A stretch of 64,000 bases of DNA from Sunxiuqinia sp963974515 (GCF_963974515.1 NZ_CAXBDD010000004.1:71739-135738); one strand, 5' to 3'; positions 44,910 through 54,296 are shown, counted from the first letter of the stretch. A program made the numbers and translations. The notes: generated by a model not told the origin, from the sequence alone.

Positions 44910-45674
44910 TCAAGCTTCCATCCGCTGAAAAACTTCAAGAGGGTAACTAATATCAGCGAGGAATAACCCTTCGGCAGGAGCTGATGCGCCGGCTACACCG
45001 CGATCTTTGGCTTCAATGATCTGCCGAAATTCAGGAATCGTCAGCTTGCCGCGCCCCACTTCAACCAGGGTGCCGACAATGGCGCGCACCATGTTGCGTA
45101 GAAACCGGTCAGCCTTAATAGTAAACACCAACTGGTGACCATTCCGGGCCCAACCCGCCTCATAAACCTTGCAGTTGTTGGTTTTCACGTCGGTGTGTAA
45201 CTTGCTGAAACTGGTAAAATCAGTGTAGTCAAACAGATCGGCACAGGCTGCATTCATTTGATCCACATTCACCGGACGATTTAAATACCAGGAGGTTTCC
45301 TGCGCAAACGGATCTTTGCGTTGGCTGATAAAATAATGATAGGTGCGTGAAGTGGCATCGAAGCGGGCATGCGCTTCGGCATTCACTTTGCTGATGCGAA
45401 AAATAACAAGGTCGGCCCCCAAAAAACTGTTCATTTTATAGGCGAAATCCGTATGATCCAGCGCCTTCTTTTCAGAATCAAAATGCGCCACAAAATAGCT
45501 GGCATGAACACCGGTGTCCGTTCTTCCGGCCCCGGTAACGGCAATGGTTTCGCGGCATACCGTGCTCAAGGCTTTCTCCAAAGTTTCCTGCACCGTCTGC
45601 GCATTGGGCTGAACCTGCCAGCCGTGAAAACGGGTGCCATTATACGCTAACTCAATAAAATAACGTTGTTTCAA
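44910..45674 (-). CDS. truA: tRNA pseudouridine(38-40) synthase
   Basis: This 254-residue protein modifies U38-U40 in the tRNA anticodon arm. It has the family start RYFIELAYNGTRFHGWQVQPNAQTVQ, the catalytic TGAGRTDTGVHA with its Asp, DATSRTYHYFI, and FLRNMVRAIVGTLVEVG. The only suitable start is a TTG at 45674: an in-frame stop lies three codons before it and no ATG occurs until far inside the conserved part. So the gene uses TTG, or less likely the ATT just before it. A -7 box lies 17 bases upstream, giving a very short leader. It is divergent from moxR. Confidence 0.93.
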   Translation of the reverse strand: MKQRYFIELAYNGTRFHGWQVQPNAQTVQETLEKALSTVCRETIAVTGAGRTDTGVHASYFVAHFDSEKKALDHTDFAYKMNSFLGADLVIFRISKVNAEAHARFDATSRTYHYFISQRKDPFAQETSWYLNRPVNVDQMNAACADLFDYTDFTSFSKLHTDVKTNNCKVYEAGWARNGHQLVFTIKADRFLRNMVRAIVGTLVEVGRGKLTIPEFRQIIEAKDRGVAGASAPAEGLFLADISYPLEVFQRMEA

Positions 45675-45690
45675 AATCAGTCAATTTTCG

Positions 45691-45698
45691 CAAATGTA
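45691..45698 (-). promoter_or_regulatory. Candidate -7 box of truA
   Basis: The minus strand reads TACATTTG, an exact match to TAnnTTTG. A TTTG is present upstream but at only 12 bases spacing. The predicted leader is about 10 bases. Confidence 0.5.
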
Positions 45699-45856
45699 AA
45701 AAAGATATCACAAAAGGCTGAATGGGCGGCTGAAATTATTAATTTTACAGCTCTTCCAGAGGAAGGTTAACTTAACAACTTTTAACAAAGTTACATCCTT
45801 TTTAGTAGATGATTGAAGTATTTTCGTCAACCAAAATCGAAACAAATATTTAAAAT

Positions 45857-46852
45857 ATGGATCAAGCAGTTGATATTCGTGAATTGAATGAACGAATCCA
45901 AAAGGAAAGTTCTTTTGTGGATTTGATCAGTTTGGAAATGAACAAGGTCATCGTTGGCCAAAAACATTTGGTAGAAAGTTTATTAGTTGGCTTACTTTCC
46001 GGTGGGCATATCCTGTTGGAAGGGGTTCCCGGGCTGGCAAAAACCCTGGCTATTAATACGCTGGCCCAAACCATCAGCGCCGATTTTGCCCGAATCCAGT
46101 TTACGCCCGACCTATTACCCGCCGACTTGCTGGGTACGTTGATTTACAGCCAGAAAAACGAAGAATTCATCGTCAAAAAAGGGCCAATCTTTACCAACTT
46201 TGTATTGGCCGATGAGATTAACCGGGCACCTGCCAAAGTGCAGTCGGCTTTGCTGGAAGCCATGCAGGAACGCCAAATTACCATTGGCGACGAAACCTTC
46301 AAGTTGCAGGAACCATTCCTTGTAATGGCCACACAAAACCCGATCGAACAGGAAGGAACTTACCCGCTTCCCGAAGCTCAGGTTGACCGTTTTATGCTGA
46401 AAGTTGTGATCGACTATCCTAAGAAGGCGGAGGAAAAACTGATTATTCAGCAAAACCTGCTCAAACAGTTTCCAAGGGCAACCACCATTCTGCAACCTCA
46501 GGATATTTTGAATGCCCGCGATGTGGTGAAGGATGTCTACCTGGATGAAAAAATAAGCCAGTATATTGTCGACATCGTATTTGCCACCCGCGAACCCGCC
46601 GAGGACAAGCTCGAAAAATATGCTGACATGATTTCGTACGGCGGTTCACCGCGTGCCAGTATCAGTTTGGCACAAGCCGCCAAAGCCTACGCGTTTATTA
46701 AGCGTCGCGGCTACGTTGTTCCGGAAGATGTACGCGCCGTATGCTACGATGTGCTCCGCCACCGGATCGGCCTCAGCTACGAAGCGGAAGCCAACAACAT
46801 CACATCCGAGGAAATTATTACCGATATTCTGAACACGGTTGAAGTTCCGTAA
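45857..46852 (+). CDS. MoxR-family AAA+ ATPase
   Basis: This 331-residue AAA+ ATPase has Walker A GVPGLAKT at residues 56-63 and Walker B VLADEINRAP, followed by sensor 1 LVMATQNPIEQEGTYPLPEAQ. The C-terminal lid (ISYGGSPRASISLAQAAKAYA) is typical of MoxR. MoxR ATPases act as chaperones for von Willebrand factor type A proteins. It is the first gene of the Bat operon, so its clients are probably BatA and BatB. The 90-base gap to the next gene holds a 7-base tandem repeat array. Confidence 0.95.
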   Translation: MDQAVDIRELNERIQKESSFVDLISLEMNKVIVGQKHLVESLLVGLLSGGHILLEGVPGLAKTLAINTLAQTISADFARIQFTPDLLPADLLGTLIYSQKNEEFIVKKGPIFTNFVLADEINRAPAKVQSALLEAMQERQITIGDETFKLQEPFLVMATQNPIEQEGTYPLPEAQVDRFMLKVVIDYPKKAEEKLIIQQNLLKQFPRATTILQPQDILNARDVVKDVYLDEKISQYIVDIVFATREPAEDKLEKYADMISYGGSPRASISLAQAAKAYAFIKRRGYVVPEDVRAVCYDVLRHRIGLSYEAEANNITSEEIITDILNTVEVP

Positions 46853-46855
46853 AGC

Positions 46856-46925
46856 GAGTTTTGAGTTGCAAGTTATGAGTTGCGAGTTGGGCAACCTGAA
46901 ACTTTAAACTTTGAACTTTGAACTT
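46856..46925. repeat. Degenerate 7-base tandem repeat array
   Basis: Ten consecutive 7-base units run in register: three close to GAGTTGC (plus GAGTTTT and AAGTTAT variants), then one GCAACCT, then four close to TGAACTT. The two halves are partly complementary and could fold imperfectly. It fills almost the whole gap between moxR and the DUF58 gene and includes a TTG start that should not be used. Confidence 0.7.
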
Positions 46926-46941
46926 TGATAAACTTGTAAGT

Positions 46942-47823
46942 ATGGAACACACGGAGTTACTAAAGAAGGTACGGAAGATTGAAATTAAAACGCGGGGACT
47001 GAGCCGGAATATTTTTGCCGGAGAATACCACTCAGCGTTTAAGGGCCGCGGAATGGCCTTCAGCGAAGTGCGCGAATACCAGTTCGGTGACGACATTCGT
47101 AGCATTGACTGGAATGTGACTGCCCGCTACAATAAGCCGTATATCAAAATATTTGAGGAAGAGCGTGAATTGACTGTCATGTTGCTGATTGACGTCAGCG
47201 GATCGCGTGACTTCGGTTCGCTCGTTAAATTCAAAAAGAATGTGATCACCGAAATTTCGGCCATTCTATCGTTCTCGGCCATTCAAAACAACGATAAGAT
47301 CGGGGTGATTTTCTTTTCTGAAAAAATCGAAAAATTCATTCCTCCAAAAAAGGGAAAATCCCATATTTTACGGATTATACGTGAGTTGATTGACTTTGAA
47401 CCGGAAAACAAAGGCACCAACATTACCGAAGCCATCCGATACCTGACCAACGCCATTAAAAAGCGTTGCACCAGCTTCATTATTTCCGACTTCATTCAGA
47501 ATGAACCGGATTTTGACAAGGCGCTATCCATTGCCAACAATAAACACGACATTGTGGCCCTGCGTATTTACGATGAGCGTGAAACCGAACTGCCGCCAAT
47601 TGGCATGATTAAGCTGAAAGATGCTGAAACCAACGAATACATTTGGGTGGACAGCAGCAGCAAAAAAGTTCGGGACAATTATGCCCGCTGGTGGCGCGAA
47701 ACCAATCAAAAACTGGACACGGCCTTCAAAAAGAGTGGTGTGGATTATGCCAATATCAACACGAATGAAGACTATGTGAGATCGCTGATGACATTGTTCA
47801 AAAAGCGGGGGTTAAAAGCATAA
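46942..47823 (+). CDS. DUF58 domain protein of the Bat operon
   Basis: This 293-residue protein starts at the ATG at 46942; a TTG at 46918 lies inside the repeat array. The DUF58 core is clear: RGMAFSEVREYQFGDDIRSIDWNVTAR, YIKIFEEERELTVMLLIDVSGS, which resembles a vWA metal-site strand with DVSGS. It continues to SFIISDFIQNEPDF and ends near a basic tail. DUF58 proteins accompany MoxR and vWA proteins as part of the same chaperone-client system. It is the second gene of the operon, 5 bases before the next one. Confidence 0.9.
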   Translation: MEHTELLKKVRKIEIKTRGLSRNIFAGEYHSAFKGRGMAFSEVREYQFGDDIRSIDWNVTARYNKPYIKIFEEERELTVMLLIDVSGSRDFGSLVKFKKNVITEISAILSFSAIQNNDKIGVIFFSEKIEKFIPPKKGKSHILRIIRELIDFEPENKGTNITEAIRYLTNAIKKRCTSFIISDFIQNEPDFDKALSIANNKHDIVALRIYDERETELPPIGMIKLKDAETNEYIWVDSSSKKVRDNYARWWRETNQKLDTAFKKSGVDYANINTNEDYVRSLMTLFKKRGLKA

Positions 47824-47828
47824 TAAGT

Positions 47829-48821
47829 ATGAGAGGATTAAAATACATAGCGGTTGTGATCGGACTGGTTCTGGTTCAAACAGCAGCCGTTCAGGCACAA
47901 CGCATCCAGGCCCGGGCCGTCATAGACTCGACCAACATCTTAATTGGCGACCAGATCAACCTTCGGATTGAGCTGGATCAACCCAATAATGTGACCATCG
48001 AATTTCCGGTCATTGGCGATTCGCTGTCATCAACCATCGAAGTAATTGAACAGTCGCCGCTGGATACCTTCGAACTGGACGAAGCCAATCAGATTAAAAT
48101 TATCCAAAATCTGACCATTACTTCGTTCGACAGCGGAAAACAGGTGGTCCCCTCACTTCAGTTTCGACTGCAATACGACGAACTGGCCGACACCATCGAA
48201 ACATTGCCAGCCGAGTTTTTTGTCCACAGCATGCCCATTGACACCACCAAAGGGCCAGTCGATATCAAAAAACCCTACGAGGCTCCGGTAACGTTGAAAG
48301 AAGTCACACCCTACATTTTGGGTGCGATTTTAATTGGTGCCTTGCTCTTCTTCCTGTTTTACTACATCCAGCGAAGACGCAAGAATCAGCCTATTTTTGT
48401 GAAACCGGCCAAACCCAAAGAACCACCACACATCGTTGCACTTCGTGAGTTGGACCGGATAAAGGAAGAAAAGCTGTGGCAAACCGAAGAAATCAAAACC
48501 TACTACAGTTTGGTGTCAGACACCTTGCGCACCTATATCGAAGACCGGTTCAACATTCAGGCGATGGAATATACGACCCACGAAACGATCCGGGCTTTTG
48601 AAGAACGCGAAAACCTGATTTCGCAAAAATCATTGGAAGAACTAAAAAACATACTCAGCCTGTCGGATTTGGTAAAGTTTGCCAAGTACAACCCGCTGCC
48701 TGACGATCATAACCTGACCCTGATGAACGCTTACTTTTTTGTGAATCAAACCAAACAAGAAGACAAAAAAGCTGATCAGCAAAAAGACGAGCGGGACGGC
48801 GAAGATGTTGATTTAAAATAA
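47829..48821 (+). CDS. Bat operon membrane protein, BatD/DUF4381-like
   Basis: This 330-residue protein has a signal peptide (GLVLVQTAAVQAQ), an N-terminal beta-rich part (ARAVIDSTNILIGDQINLRIELDQ), one membrane helix around residues 160-180 (LGAILIGALLFFLFYYI), and a cytoplasmic tail with charged helices that ends KADQQKDERDGEDVD. The region HIVALRELDRIKEEKLWQTEEIKTYYSLVSDTLR resembles DUF4381 proteins in similar operons. Its N-terminal part is like the BatD beta domains. It lies 5 bases after the DUF58 gene and 7 before batA. Its exact role is unknown. Confidence 0.75.
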   Translation: MRGLKYIAVVIGLVLVQTAAVQAQRIQARAVIDSTNILIGDQINLRIELDQPNNVTIEFPVIGDSLSSTIEVIEQSPLDTFELDEANQIKIIQNLTITSFDSGKQVVPSLQFRLQYDELADTIETLPAEFFVHSMPIDTTKGPVDIKKPYEAPVTLKEVTPYILGAILIGALLFFLFYYIQRRRKNQPIFVKPAKPKEPPHIVALRELDRIKEEKLWQTEEIKTYYSLVSDTLRTYIEDRFNIQAMEYTTHETIRAFEERENLISQKSLEELKNILSLSDLVKFAKYNPLPDDHNLTLMNAYFFVNQTKQEDKKADQQKDERDGEDVDLK

Positions 48822-48828
48822 GAGAAAG

Positions 48829-49824
48829 ATGATGAACGGAATAACATATAAGAATCCGGAGTTTTTTTACCTCTTGCTGGTATTGATTCCCATGATTGTG
48901 TGGTACTTGTTTCAGTACCGCAAGGCGGGAGCCAGCATCCGGTATTCCAGCGTGAAAGGATTTGCCGGGTTATCAAAAAGCTGGAAACACTATTTGCGGC
49001 ACTTGCCATTCTTGATGCAACTGGCCGGCATCGGACTACTTACCGTGTCACTGGCCCGTCCGCAGTCGTCCAACAGCTGGCAGGATGTAACCACCGAAGG
49101 AATTGACATTGTCATAGCCTTGGATATTTCCAGCTCCATGCTTGCCCGCGACTTTCAGCCCAACCGACTGGTAGCTGCCAAAAATGTGGCTACCGAATTT
49201 ATCTCAGGTCGCCGCGACGACAAAATGGGATTGGTTGTATTTGCAGGCGAAAGTTTTACTCAGTGTCCGCTAACCACCGACCATGCCGTATTGATCAATC
49301 TGTTTAAAGATATTGAAAGTGGCATGATTGAAGATGGAACGGCCATTGGAAACGGCTTGGCCACTTCAGTTGCACGACTGAAAGAAAGTGACGCCATCAG
49401 TAAAGTCATCATTTTGCTGACCGACGGCGAAAACAACCGGGGCGAGATAGCCCCGGAAACAGCAGCGGAGCTGGCTAAAACCTTCGGTATTCGCGTTTAC
49501 ACCGTTGGCGTTGGAACAATCGGTATGGCGCCCTACCCTGTTCAAACCCCCTTCGGCATACAAATGCGCGATGTGGAAGTCAAAATTGATGAAGAAACCT
49601 TACAGAAAATTGCTGATATTACCGATGGACGCTATTTCCGCGCCACCAACAATGAGAAGCTGGTTCAGATTTATGAAGAAATTGACCAGCTGGAGAAATC
49701 TAAGATGGATGTAAAAGAATACAGTCGGAAAGAAGAAGAGTTTGTCCGCTATGCCTTGATGGCCGGAGTCATTTTGCTGACAGGCTTATTTCTGAAAACG
49801 ACCTTATTTAGAAACATTCCTTAA
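48829..49824 (+). CDS. batA: vWA-domain membrane protein BatA
   Basis: This 331-residue protein has two N-terminal membrane helices (FFYLLLVLIPMIVWYLF and LPFLMQLAGIGLLTVSLA), then a von Willebrand factor type A domain, and a C-terminal helix (YALMAGVILLTGLFL). The MIDAS metal site is intact: DIVIALDISSSMLARD, then the Thr in EDGTAIGNGLATS and the LLTDGENNRG motif. BatA and BatB anchor the aerotolerance complex in Bacteroides fragilis-type operons. The next gene begins directly after its stop codon. Confidence 0.92.
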   Translation: MMNGITYKNPEFFYLLLVLIPMIVWYLFQYRKAGASIRYSSVKGFAGLSKSWKHYLRHLPFLMQLAGIGLLTVSLARPQSSNSWQDVTTEGIDIVIALDISSSMLARDFQPNRLVAAKNVATEFISGRRDDKMGLVVFAGESFTQCPLTTDHAVLINLFKDIESGMIEDGTAIGNGLATSVARLKESDAISKVIILLTDGENNRGEIAPETAAELAKTFGIRVYTVGVGTIGMAPYPVQTPFGIQMRDVEVKIDEETLQKIADITDGRYFRATNNEKLVQIYEEIDQLEKSKMDVKEYSRKEEEFVRYALMAGVILLTGLFLKTTLFRNIP

Positions 49825-50868
49825 ATGGGACAGACTATGGAAATGTTCAGATTTGCACATATCGAATACCTATACGCACTGGCAATCATCCCGGTGCTCA
49901 TCATCCTGTTTTGGATCACTCGCAGGAGTCGTCGCAAGGCGCTCGAGCGTTTCGGAAACAAGGAAATCATCCGCCAGCTGATGCCCAATGTCAGTCACGC
50001 GCGTCCGGTTTTGAAATTTATCATTTGGCTTCTGGCTATCAGCGCCATCATTGTAGCCATTGCCCGCCCGCAGTTCGGTAGCAAACTTAAAACTGTGAAG
50101 CGCGAAGGCGTAGAACTGATTATTGCTTTGGATGTGTCGAATTCCATGTTGGCTGAAGACATTCAGCCCAACCGTCTGGAACGATCTAAACGAGCAATTT
50201 CGCGCTTGGTAGACAACCTGAATGATGACAAAATCGGGCTGATTGTATTTGCGGGCGACGCCTACACGCAATTGCCCATCACTTCCGACTATCCATCAGC
50301 TAAACTATTCCTGAACGCCGTCAGCACTGATATTGTACCACAGCAGGGAACGGCCATTGGCGCCGCTATTGAGCTGGCCTCGGTTTCCTTCAGCCCCCAG
50401 TTTGAAGGCAACAAAGCCATCATCATCATTACAGATGGTGAAAACCACGAGGACGATGCCATTGGTGCGGCCACAACTGCTGCCGAAAACGGAATCATTG
50501 TGCATACCATTGGAATGGGATTGCCGCAGGGAGGCCCTATTCCGGTAGTCACCAACGGACAGCGCGACTACCGAAAGGACAAAGAGGGCAACGTGGTCAT
50601 TACCAAGCTAAATGAAGAAATGCTGCAACAAATTGCCGCAGCCGGAAACGGCATTTACGTGCGGGCAAACAATGCGCAAGTGGGCTTAAACACCCTGTTT
50701 AACGAGATTGATAAAATGGAAGAAGCAGAAATGGAATCGCTTGTTTATTCCGACTACGAAGACCAATTTCAGTGGTTTTTGGGATTTGCCATGCTGATGC
50801 TTCTGCTTGACTGTTTGATTTTAGAACGGAAAAACAAATATTTGAAAAAAATCAAGCTATTTGGATGA
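49825..50868 (+). CDS. batB: vWA-domain membrane protein BatB
   Basis: This 347-residue paralog of BatA has the same layout: N-terminal helices (YLYALAIIPVLIILFWI, LKFIIWLLAISAIIVAIA), a vWA domain with MIDAS DVSNSML, then QGTAIGAAIELAS and IIITDGENHED, and a C-terminal helix (FLGFAMLMLLLDCLIL). The gene starts at the base after the batA stop codon, with no gap. A possible later start is the fifth codon, MEMFRFAHIEY. Its stop overlaps the batC start (ATGA), so batA, batB and batC are translationally coupled. Confidence 0.92.
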   Translation: MGQTMEMFRFAHIEYLYALAIIPVLIILFWITRRSRRKALERFGNKEIIRQLMPNVSHARPVLKFIIWLLAISAIIVAIARPQFGSKLKTVKREGVELIIALDVSNSMLAEDIQPNRLERSKRAISRLVDNLNDDKIGLIVFAGDAYTQLPITSDYPSAKLFLNAVSTDIVPQQGTAIGAAIELASVSFSPQFEGNKAIIIITDGENHEDDAIGAATTAAENGIIVHTIGMGLPQGGPIPVVTNGQRDYRKDKEGNVVITKLNEEMLQQIAAAGNGIYVRANNAQVGLNTLFNEIDKMEEAEMESLVYSDYEDQFQWFLGFAMLMLLLDCLILERKNKYLKKIKLFG

Positions 50869-51656
50869 TGAAGAAAAAATTAATGACACATACCGGATTA
50901 ATGTTGTTCCTTCTAGTGATGGGAATAAGCACCCAGGCTCAAAACGAGCGTAAGTTTGTGCGGCAGGGAAATGAAATTTTTGAGCAAGCATTGCAAGACA
51001 CGACCAGGCTCGACACAACAGCTTTTAGCCAGGCCGAAACAGCTTACCGCAGAGCACTGGAAAAAAGACCCGATGACTTAAAGTGGAACTTTAACCTGGG
51101 CGATGCTCTTTACAAGCAAATGAAATTTGATCAGGCCATTTCAAAATTCGAAGAAATTGCCGAAAAGACCGACGACAAAATTGAAAAGTCGCGGGCTTAT
51201 CACAACCTGGGCAATTCGATGATGATGCAAGACAAACTTGACGAAAGCATTGAAGCCTATAAAAAAGCGTTGCGCAACAACCCGGATGATTTGGAAAGCA
51301 AATACAACCTGGTTTATGCCATGAACCTGAAAAAGCAGCAGGAAGAGCAACAACAAAATCAGGATCAAAATCAAGATCAAAACAAAGACCAGGAGCAGAA
51401 CCAGGATCAAAATCAGGATCAGCAAGATCAGAACAAGGATCAGGGCCAAGATCAAAAAGATAAAGACCAGCAAAAACAAGAACAGAATCAAGATCAGCAG
51501 CAGCAGAAACAACAACCGCAAGAACAAAAAATATCGAAAGAAAACGCGGAACGGTTGTTGCAGGCCTTGCAAAACGATGAAGAAAAAATTCAGGAAAAAG
51601 TAAAAAAAGCCCAGGCTGCCAAAGCGCAACAGCGCCAAACAGACAAAGACTGGTAG
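50865..51656 (+). CDS. batC: TPR protein BatC with Gln/Asp-rich tail
   Basis: This 263-residue exported protein has a signal peptide (MLFLLVMGISTQAQ), then three tetratricopeptide repeats around residues 55-155 (EKRPDDLKWNFNLGDALYKQ, KSRAYHNLGNSMMMQDKLDE, ALRNNPDDLESKYNL). From about residue 155 to 225 it is a low-complexity tract made almost only of Gln, Asn, Asp, Lys and Glu, with repeated NQDQ and QNQDQ. It ends with a short charged helix. The tract is encoded by near-repeats of 6 bases. The TPR part may bind BatA/BatB partners. The gene overlaps batB by four bases. Confidence 0.88.
   Translation: MMKKKLMTHTGLMLFLLVMGISTQAQNERKFVRQGNEIFEQALQDTTRLDTTAFSQAETAYRRALEKRPDDLKWNFNLGDALYKQMKFDQAISKFEEIAEKTDDKIEKSRAYHNLGNSMMMQDKLDESIEAYKKALRNNPDDLESKYNLVYAMNLKKQQEEQQQNQDQNQDQNKDQEQNQDQNQDQQDQNKDQGQDQKDKDQQKQEQNQDQQQQKQQPQEQKISKENAERLLQALQNDEEKIQEKVKKAQAAKAQQRQTDKDW
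51345..51525 (+). repeat. Hexamer-like low-complexity repeat in batC
   Basis: The segment is built of variants of CAAGAT/CAGGAT/CAAAAT, encoding QD, QN and QK pairs for about 60 residues. Copy number may vary between strains by slippage. Confidence 0.65.
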
Positions 51657-51710
51657 AGGGTTAATTTCTTACTTTGGCAAAAATTAAAAATTATAGCATA
51701 ACTGAGTAAA

Positions 51711-53534
51711 ATGTATAGAAAACTCCTGTTTACGATATTGCTTCTCATTCCGGCCTTCTTTGCCGAAGCCGACGCTGTGAAGTTTACCATGTCGGGACCC
51801 AATGTGGTTTCTGTAGGCGAACAGTTTCGTTTATCATTTGTCGCCAACGATCGTGGAACCGACCTTAAATTACCGGATATTTCAAACTTTGAAGTGTTGA
51901 TGGGACCATCGACGTCCCAAAGCTCAAGTGTTCAAATCATTAATGGAAGGACAACTCAGTCAGTCACTTTTTCCTATATTTTTATCCTTCGGGCAAGAGA
52001 AGAAGGAACCTTTACTATCCGCCCGGCCTCCATCACTATCGACGGTAAAGTCTATGAGTCCAATGAATTGACGATTCAGGTAGTAAAGGAGCAAGCATCA
52101 CAAGGCGCCGCAGGAACCCAGCAACAGCAACAGCAACAACAATCATCAACTCCAAGCGGAACGATAAGCAAGGAGGACTTATTTGTAAAAGTGGAACTGG
52201 ACAAGGGCAACGTTTTTCGAGGCGAGCAAATCATTGCTACCGTAAAGATCTATGTCTCTCCCGAAGTTCCCATCACCAGTTTCGACGACGTAAAAATTCC
52301 CTCTTACGCCGGTTTCTGGACGCAAGAAATCCAGATCCCCAACCAGATCAGTTTTTCCAGGGAGGTGTACAACAACAAGATTTACCAGGTTGGTGTGCTG
52401 AAAAAAACCATCCTCTTCCCGCAGCAAACCGGCCGGATTACCATCGATCCTTTTGAAATCACCTGCATGGTGCGTCAGCAAATCCGCCAGCAGCGCAGTT
52501 TTTTCGACGACTTTTTCGACAATTTCCGAACCGTTCAGGCCAAGGTTGTCAGCGATCCGGTGAACATCAATGTGAAAGAATTGCCATCGCGGCCCGACGG
52601 TTTTTACGGTGGAGTTGGAAACCTGAACTTCGCGGCAACCATCGACAAGCAACAGCTTAAAGCAAACGAAGCAGCCACCCTGAAGATTACCATTTCGGGC
52701 AGTGGAAACCTTCGACTCATTGAAGCTCCCAAAGTGGAGTTTCCAGTAGATTTTGAGGTTTATGATCCAAAAACGAACGAGAGCCTGAATGCAACAGCTA
52801 ATGGTTTGAACGGAACAAAAACCTTCGAATACCTTTTTATTCCCCGATTTGCCGGCGACTACTCTATTCCGCCGATCAAATTTGCCAGCTTCAACCCGGC
52901 AACCGGTCAATTCAAACACCAGCAGTCGCGGGAATTTGTTCTTTTGGTTGAAAAAGGCAGCGATGACCAAAGCACAACGGTTACCAGCGCTTACTCTAAA
53001 GAAAATCTTCGTCTCATTGGCAAGGATATCCGTTTCATCAAACAGGGAAAATACAAGTTGAAAGAGAAAGAGGCACTCTTCTTTGGAAGTACCGCCTTCT
53101 ACCTGATTTACCTGGCGTCATTGCTGGCATTCGCCATCATTGTGCTGGTTTATCGTAAAAAGCTGAAAGAAAACGCGAATGTCCAGCTCATTCGAAACAA
53201 AAAAGCGAACAAAGTCGCGCGCAAACGTCTGAAAGTAGCCGCCGCCCATCTGAAACACAACAAGAAAGAAGAATTTTACGAGGCAGTATTGAAAGCTTTC
53301 TGGGGCTATTTAAGTGACAAATTGAGTATTCCCGCTGCAGAGCTAAATCGCGTAAATGCAACGGAAGCCTTAAAAAAACGAACGGTTGCAAACGATACAA
53401 TTGATGAATTTATTCACATTGTGGATACTTGCGAGTATGCCCGCTACGCGCCAAGTGCCGTTGAAGGAACCATAGAGGATCTCTATCAGAAAGCAGCCCA
53501 ACTGATGGGAAAACTGGAAAAACAAATTCGTTAA
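51711..53534 (+). CDS. batD: BatD oxygen-tolerance protein
   Basis: This 607-residue exported protein has a signal peptide (LFTILLLIPAFFAEADA) and matches the BatD family. It has several beta-sandwich repeats (for example VSVGEQFRLSFVANDRG, VFRGEQIIATVKIYVSPEVP, KANEAATLKITISGSGNLR), a membrane helix near residue 460 (FYLIYLASLLAFAIIVLVY), and a C-terminal helical part with TPR-like sequence. A polyglutamine run lies near residue 140. It follows batC by 54 bases. It probably forms the periplasmic scaffold of the Bat complex. Confidence 0.92.
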   Translation: MYRKLLFTILLLIPAFFAEADAVKFTMSGPNVVSVGEQFRLSFVANDRGTDLKLPDISNFEVLMGPSTSQSSSVQIINGRTTQSVTFSYIFILRAREEGTFTIRPASITIDGKVYESNELTIQVVKEQASQGAAGTQQQQQQQQSSTPSGTISKEDLFVKVELDKGNVFRGEQIIATVKIYVSPEVPITSFDDVKIPSYAGFWTQEIQIPNQISFSREVYNNKIYQVGVLKKTILFPQQTGRITIDPFEITCMVRQQIRQQRSFFDDFFDNFRTVQAKVVSDPVNINVKELPSRPDGFYGGVGNLNFAATIDKQQLKANEAATLKITISGSGNLRLIEAPKVEFPVDFEVYDPKTNESLNATANGLNGTKTFEYLFIPRFAGDYSIPPIKFASFNPATGQFKHQQSREFVLLVEKGSDDQSTTVTSAYSKENLRLIGKDIRFIKQGKYKLKEKEALFFGSTAFYLIYLASLLAFAIIVLVYRKKLKENANVQLIRNKKANKVARKRLKVAAAHLKHNKKEEFYEAVLKAFWGYLSDKLSIPAAELNRVNATEALKKRTVANDTIDEFIHIVDTCEYARYAPSAVEGTIEDLYQKAAQLMGKLEKQIR

Positions 53535-53546
53535 AAAACTGATAAA

Positions 53547-54296
53547 ATGAAGACTAGCATTCATATCCTATTCATATTGCTTCTTTCCTTCAGTGCTGTT
53601 GCACAGGAAGGATTGCTGGAAAAGGCGAACGAGCATTATACGAATCAGGAATACGAAGAAGCCATTGCCGCTTACCAGGAAGTTTTAAACAGCAACCGGG
53701 AATCAGCGGAGGTGTATTATAACCTGGGCAATGCCTACTATAAAAACGGGCAAATTACGCCCGCTATCATCAACTATGAACGGGCTAAACTACTGGCCCC
53801 AAATGATGAGGATATCCAATTTAACCTTGAACTGGCCAACCAGCATGTAATTGATGCCATTGATCCGCTTCCCAAGGTATTTTTTGTGCGCTGGTGGAAT
53901 AACCTGGCCAACAAGTTTCCGGCAGATGGCTGGGCCAAAATCAGTGTCATCTCCTTTATTCTCTTTCTTGTTTTGGCAGGCTTGTTCTTTTTCACCCGCA
54001 CCACAGCAATCAAAAGGCTTTCGTTTTGGGTGGGAATTTTAATTGTAGCCATTTCCATTTTTAGTTTTAACTTTGCCGCCCGGCAGAAGAAACAGATGAC
54101 CAGCCACAACTTTGCGGTAATCGTGCAACCAAGTGTAGCCGTCAAGAGCTCGCCGGCAGAAAGCGGAACCGATCTCTTTTTGATTCACGAAGGCTTAAAG
54201 GTTGAAATAAAAGACAGCCTGGGAAATTGGAGGCAAATCCGTTTGGCTGATGGCAACCAGGGATGGTTACCAGAAAACAGCTTGGAGAAAATCTGA
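53547..54296 (+). CDS. batE: BatE: TPR and SH3-like membrane protein
   Basis: This 249-residue protein has a signal peptide (LFILLLSFSAVAQ), TPR repeats at residues 20-95 (YTNQEYEEAIAAYQEVLNSN, SAEVYYNLGNAYYKNGQITP), two membrane helices near 125-175 (ISVISFILFLVLAGLFFF, LSFWVGILIVAISIFSF), and a final bacterial SH3-type domain (AVKSSPAESGTDLFLIHEGL, WRQIRLADGNQGWLPENSL). It is the last gene of the Bat operon, 12 bases after batD, and is followed by a strong terminator at 54303-54324. Confidence 0.9.
   Translation: MKTSIHILFILLLSFSAVAQEGLLEKANEHYTNQEYEEAIAAYQEVLNSNRESAEVYYNLGNAYYKNGQITPAIINYERAKLLAPNDEDIQFNLELANQHVIDAIDPLPKVFFVRWWNNLANKFPADGWAKISVISFILFLVLAGLFFFTRTTAIKRLSFWVGILIVAISIFSFNFAARQKKQMTSHNFAVIVQPSVAVKSSPAESGTDLFLIHEGLKVEIKDSLGNWRQIRLADGNQGWLPENSLEKI

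Noticed and set aside
51345..51525. CRISPR-like array in batC
   Set aside because: The repeats are in-frame coding hexamers without spacers.
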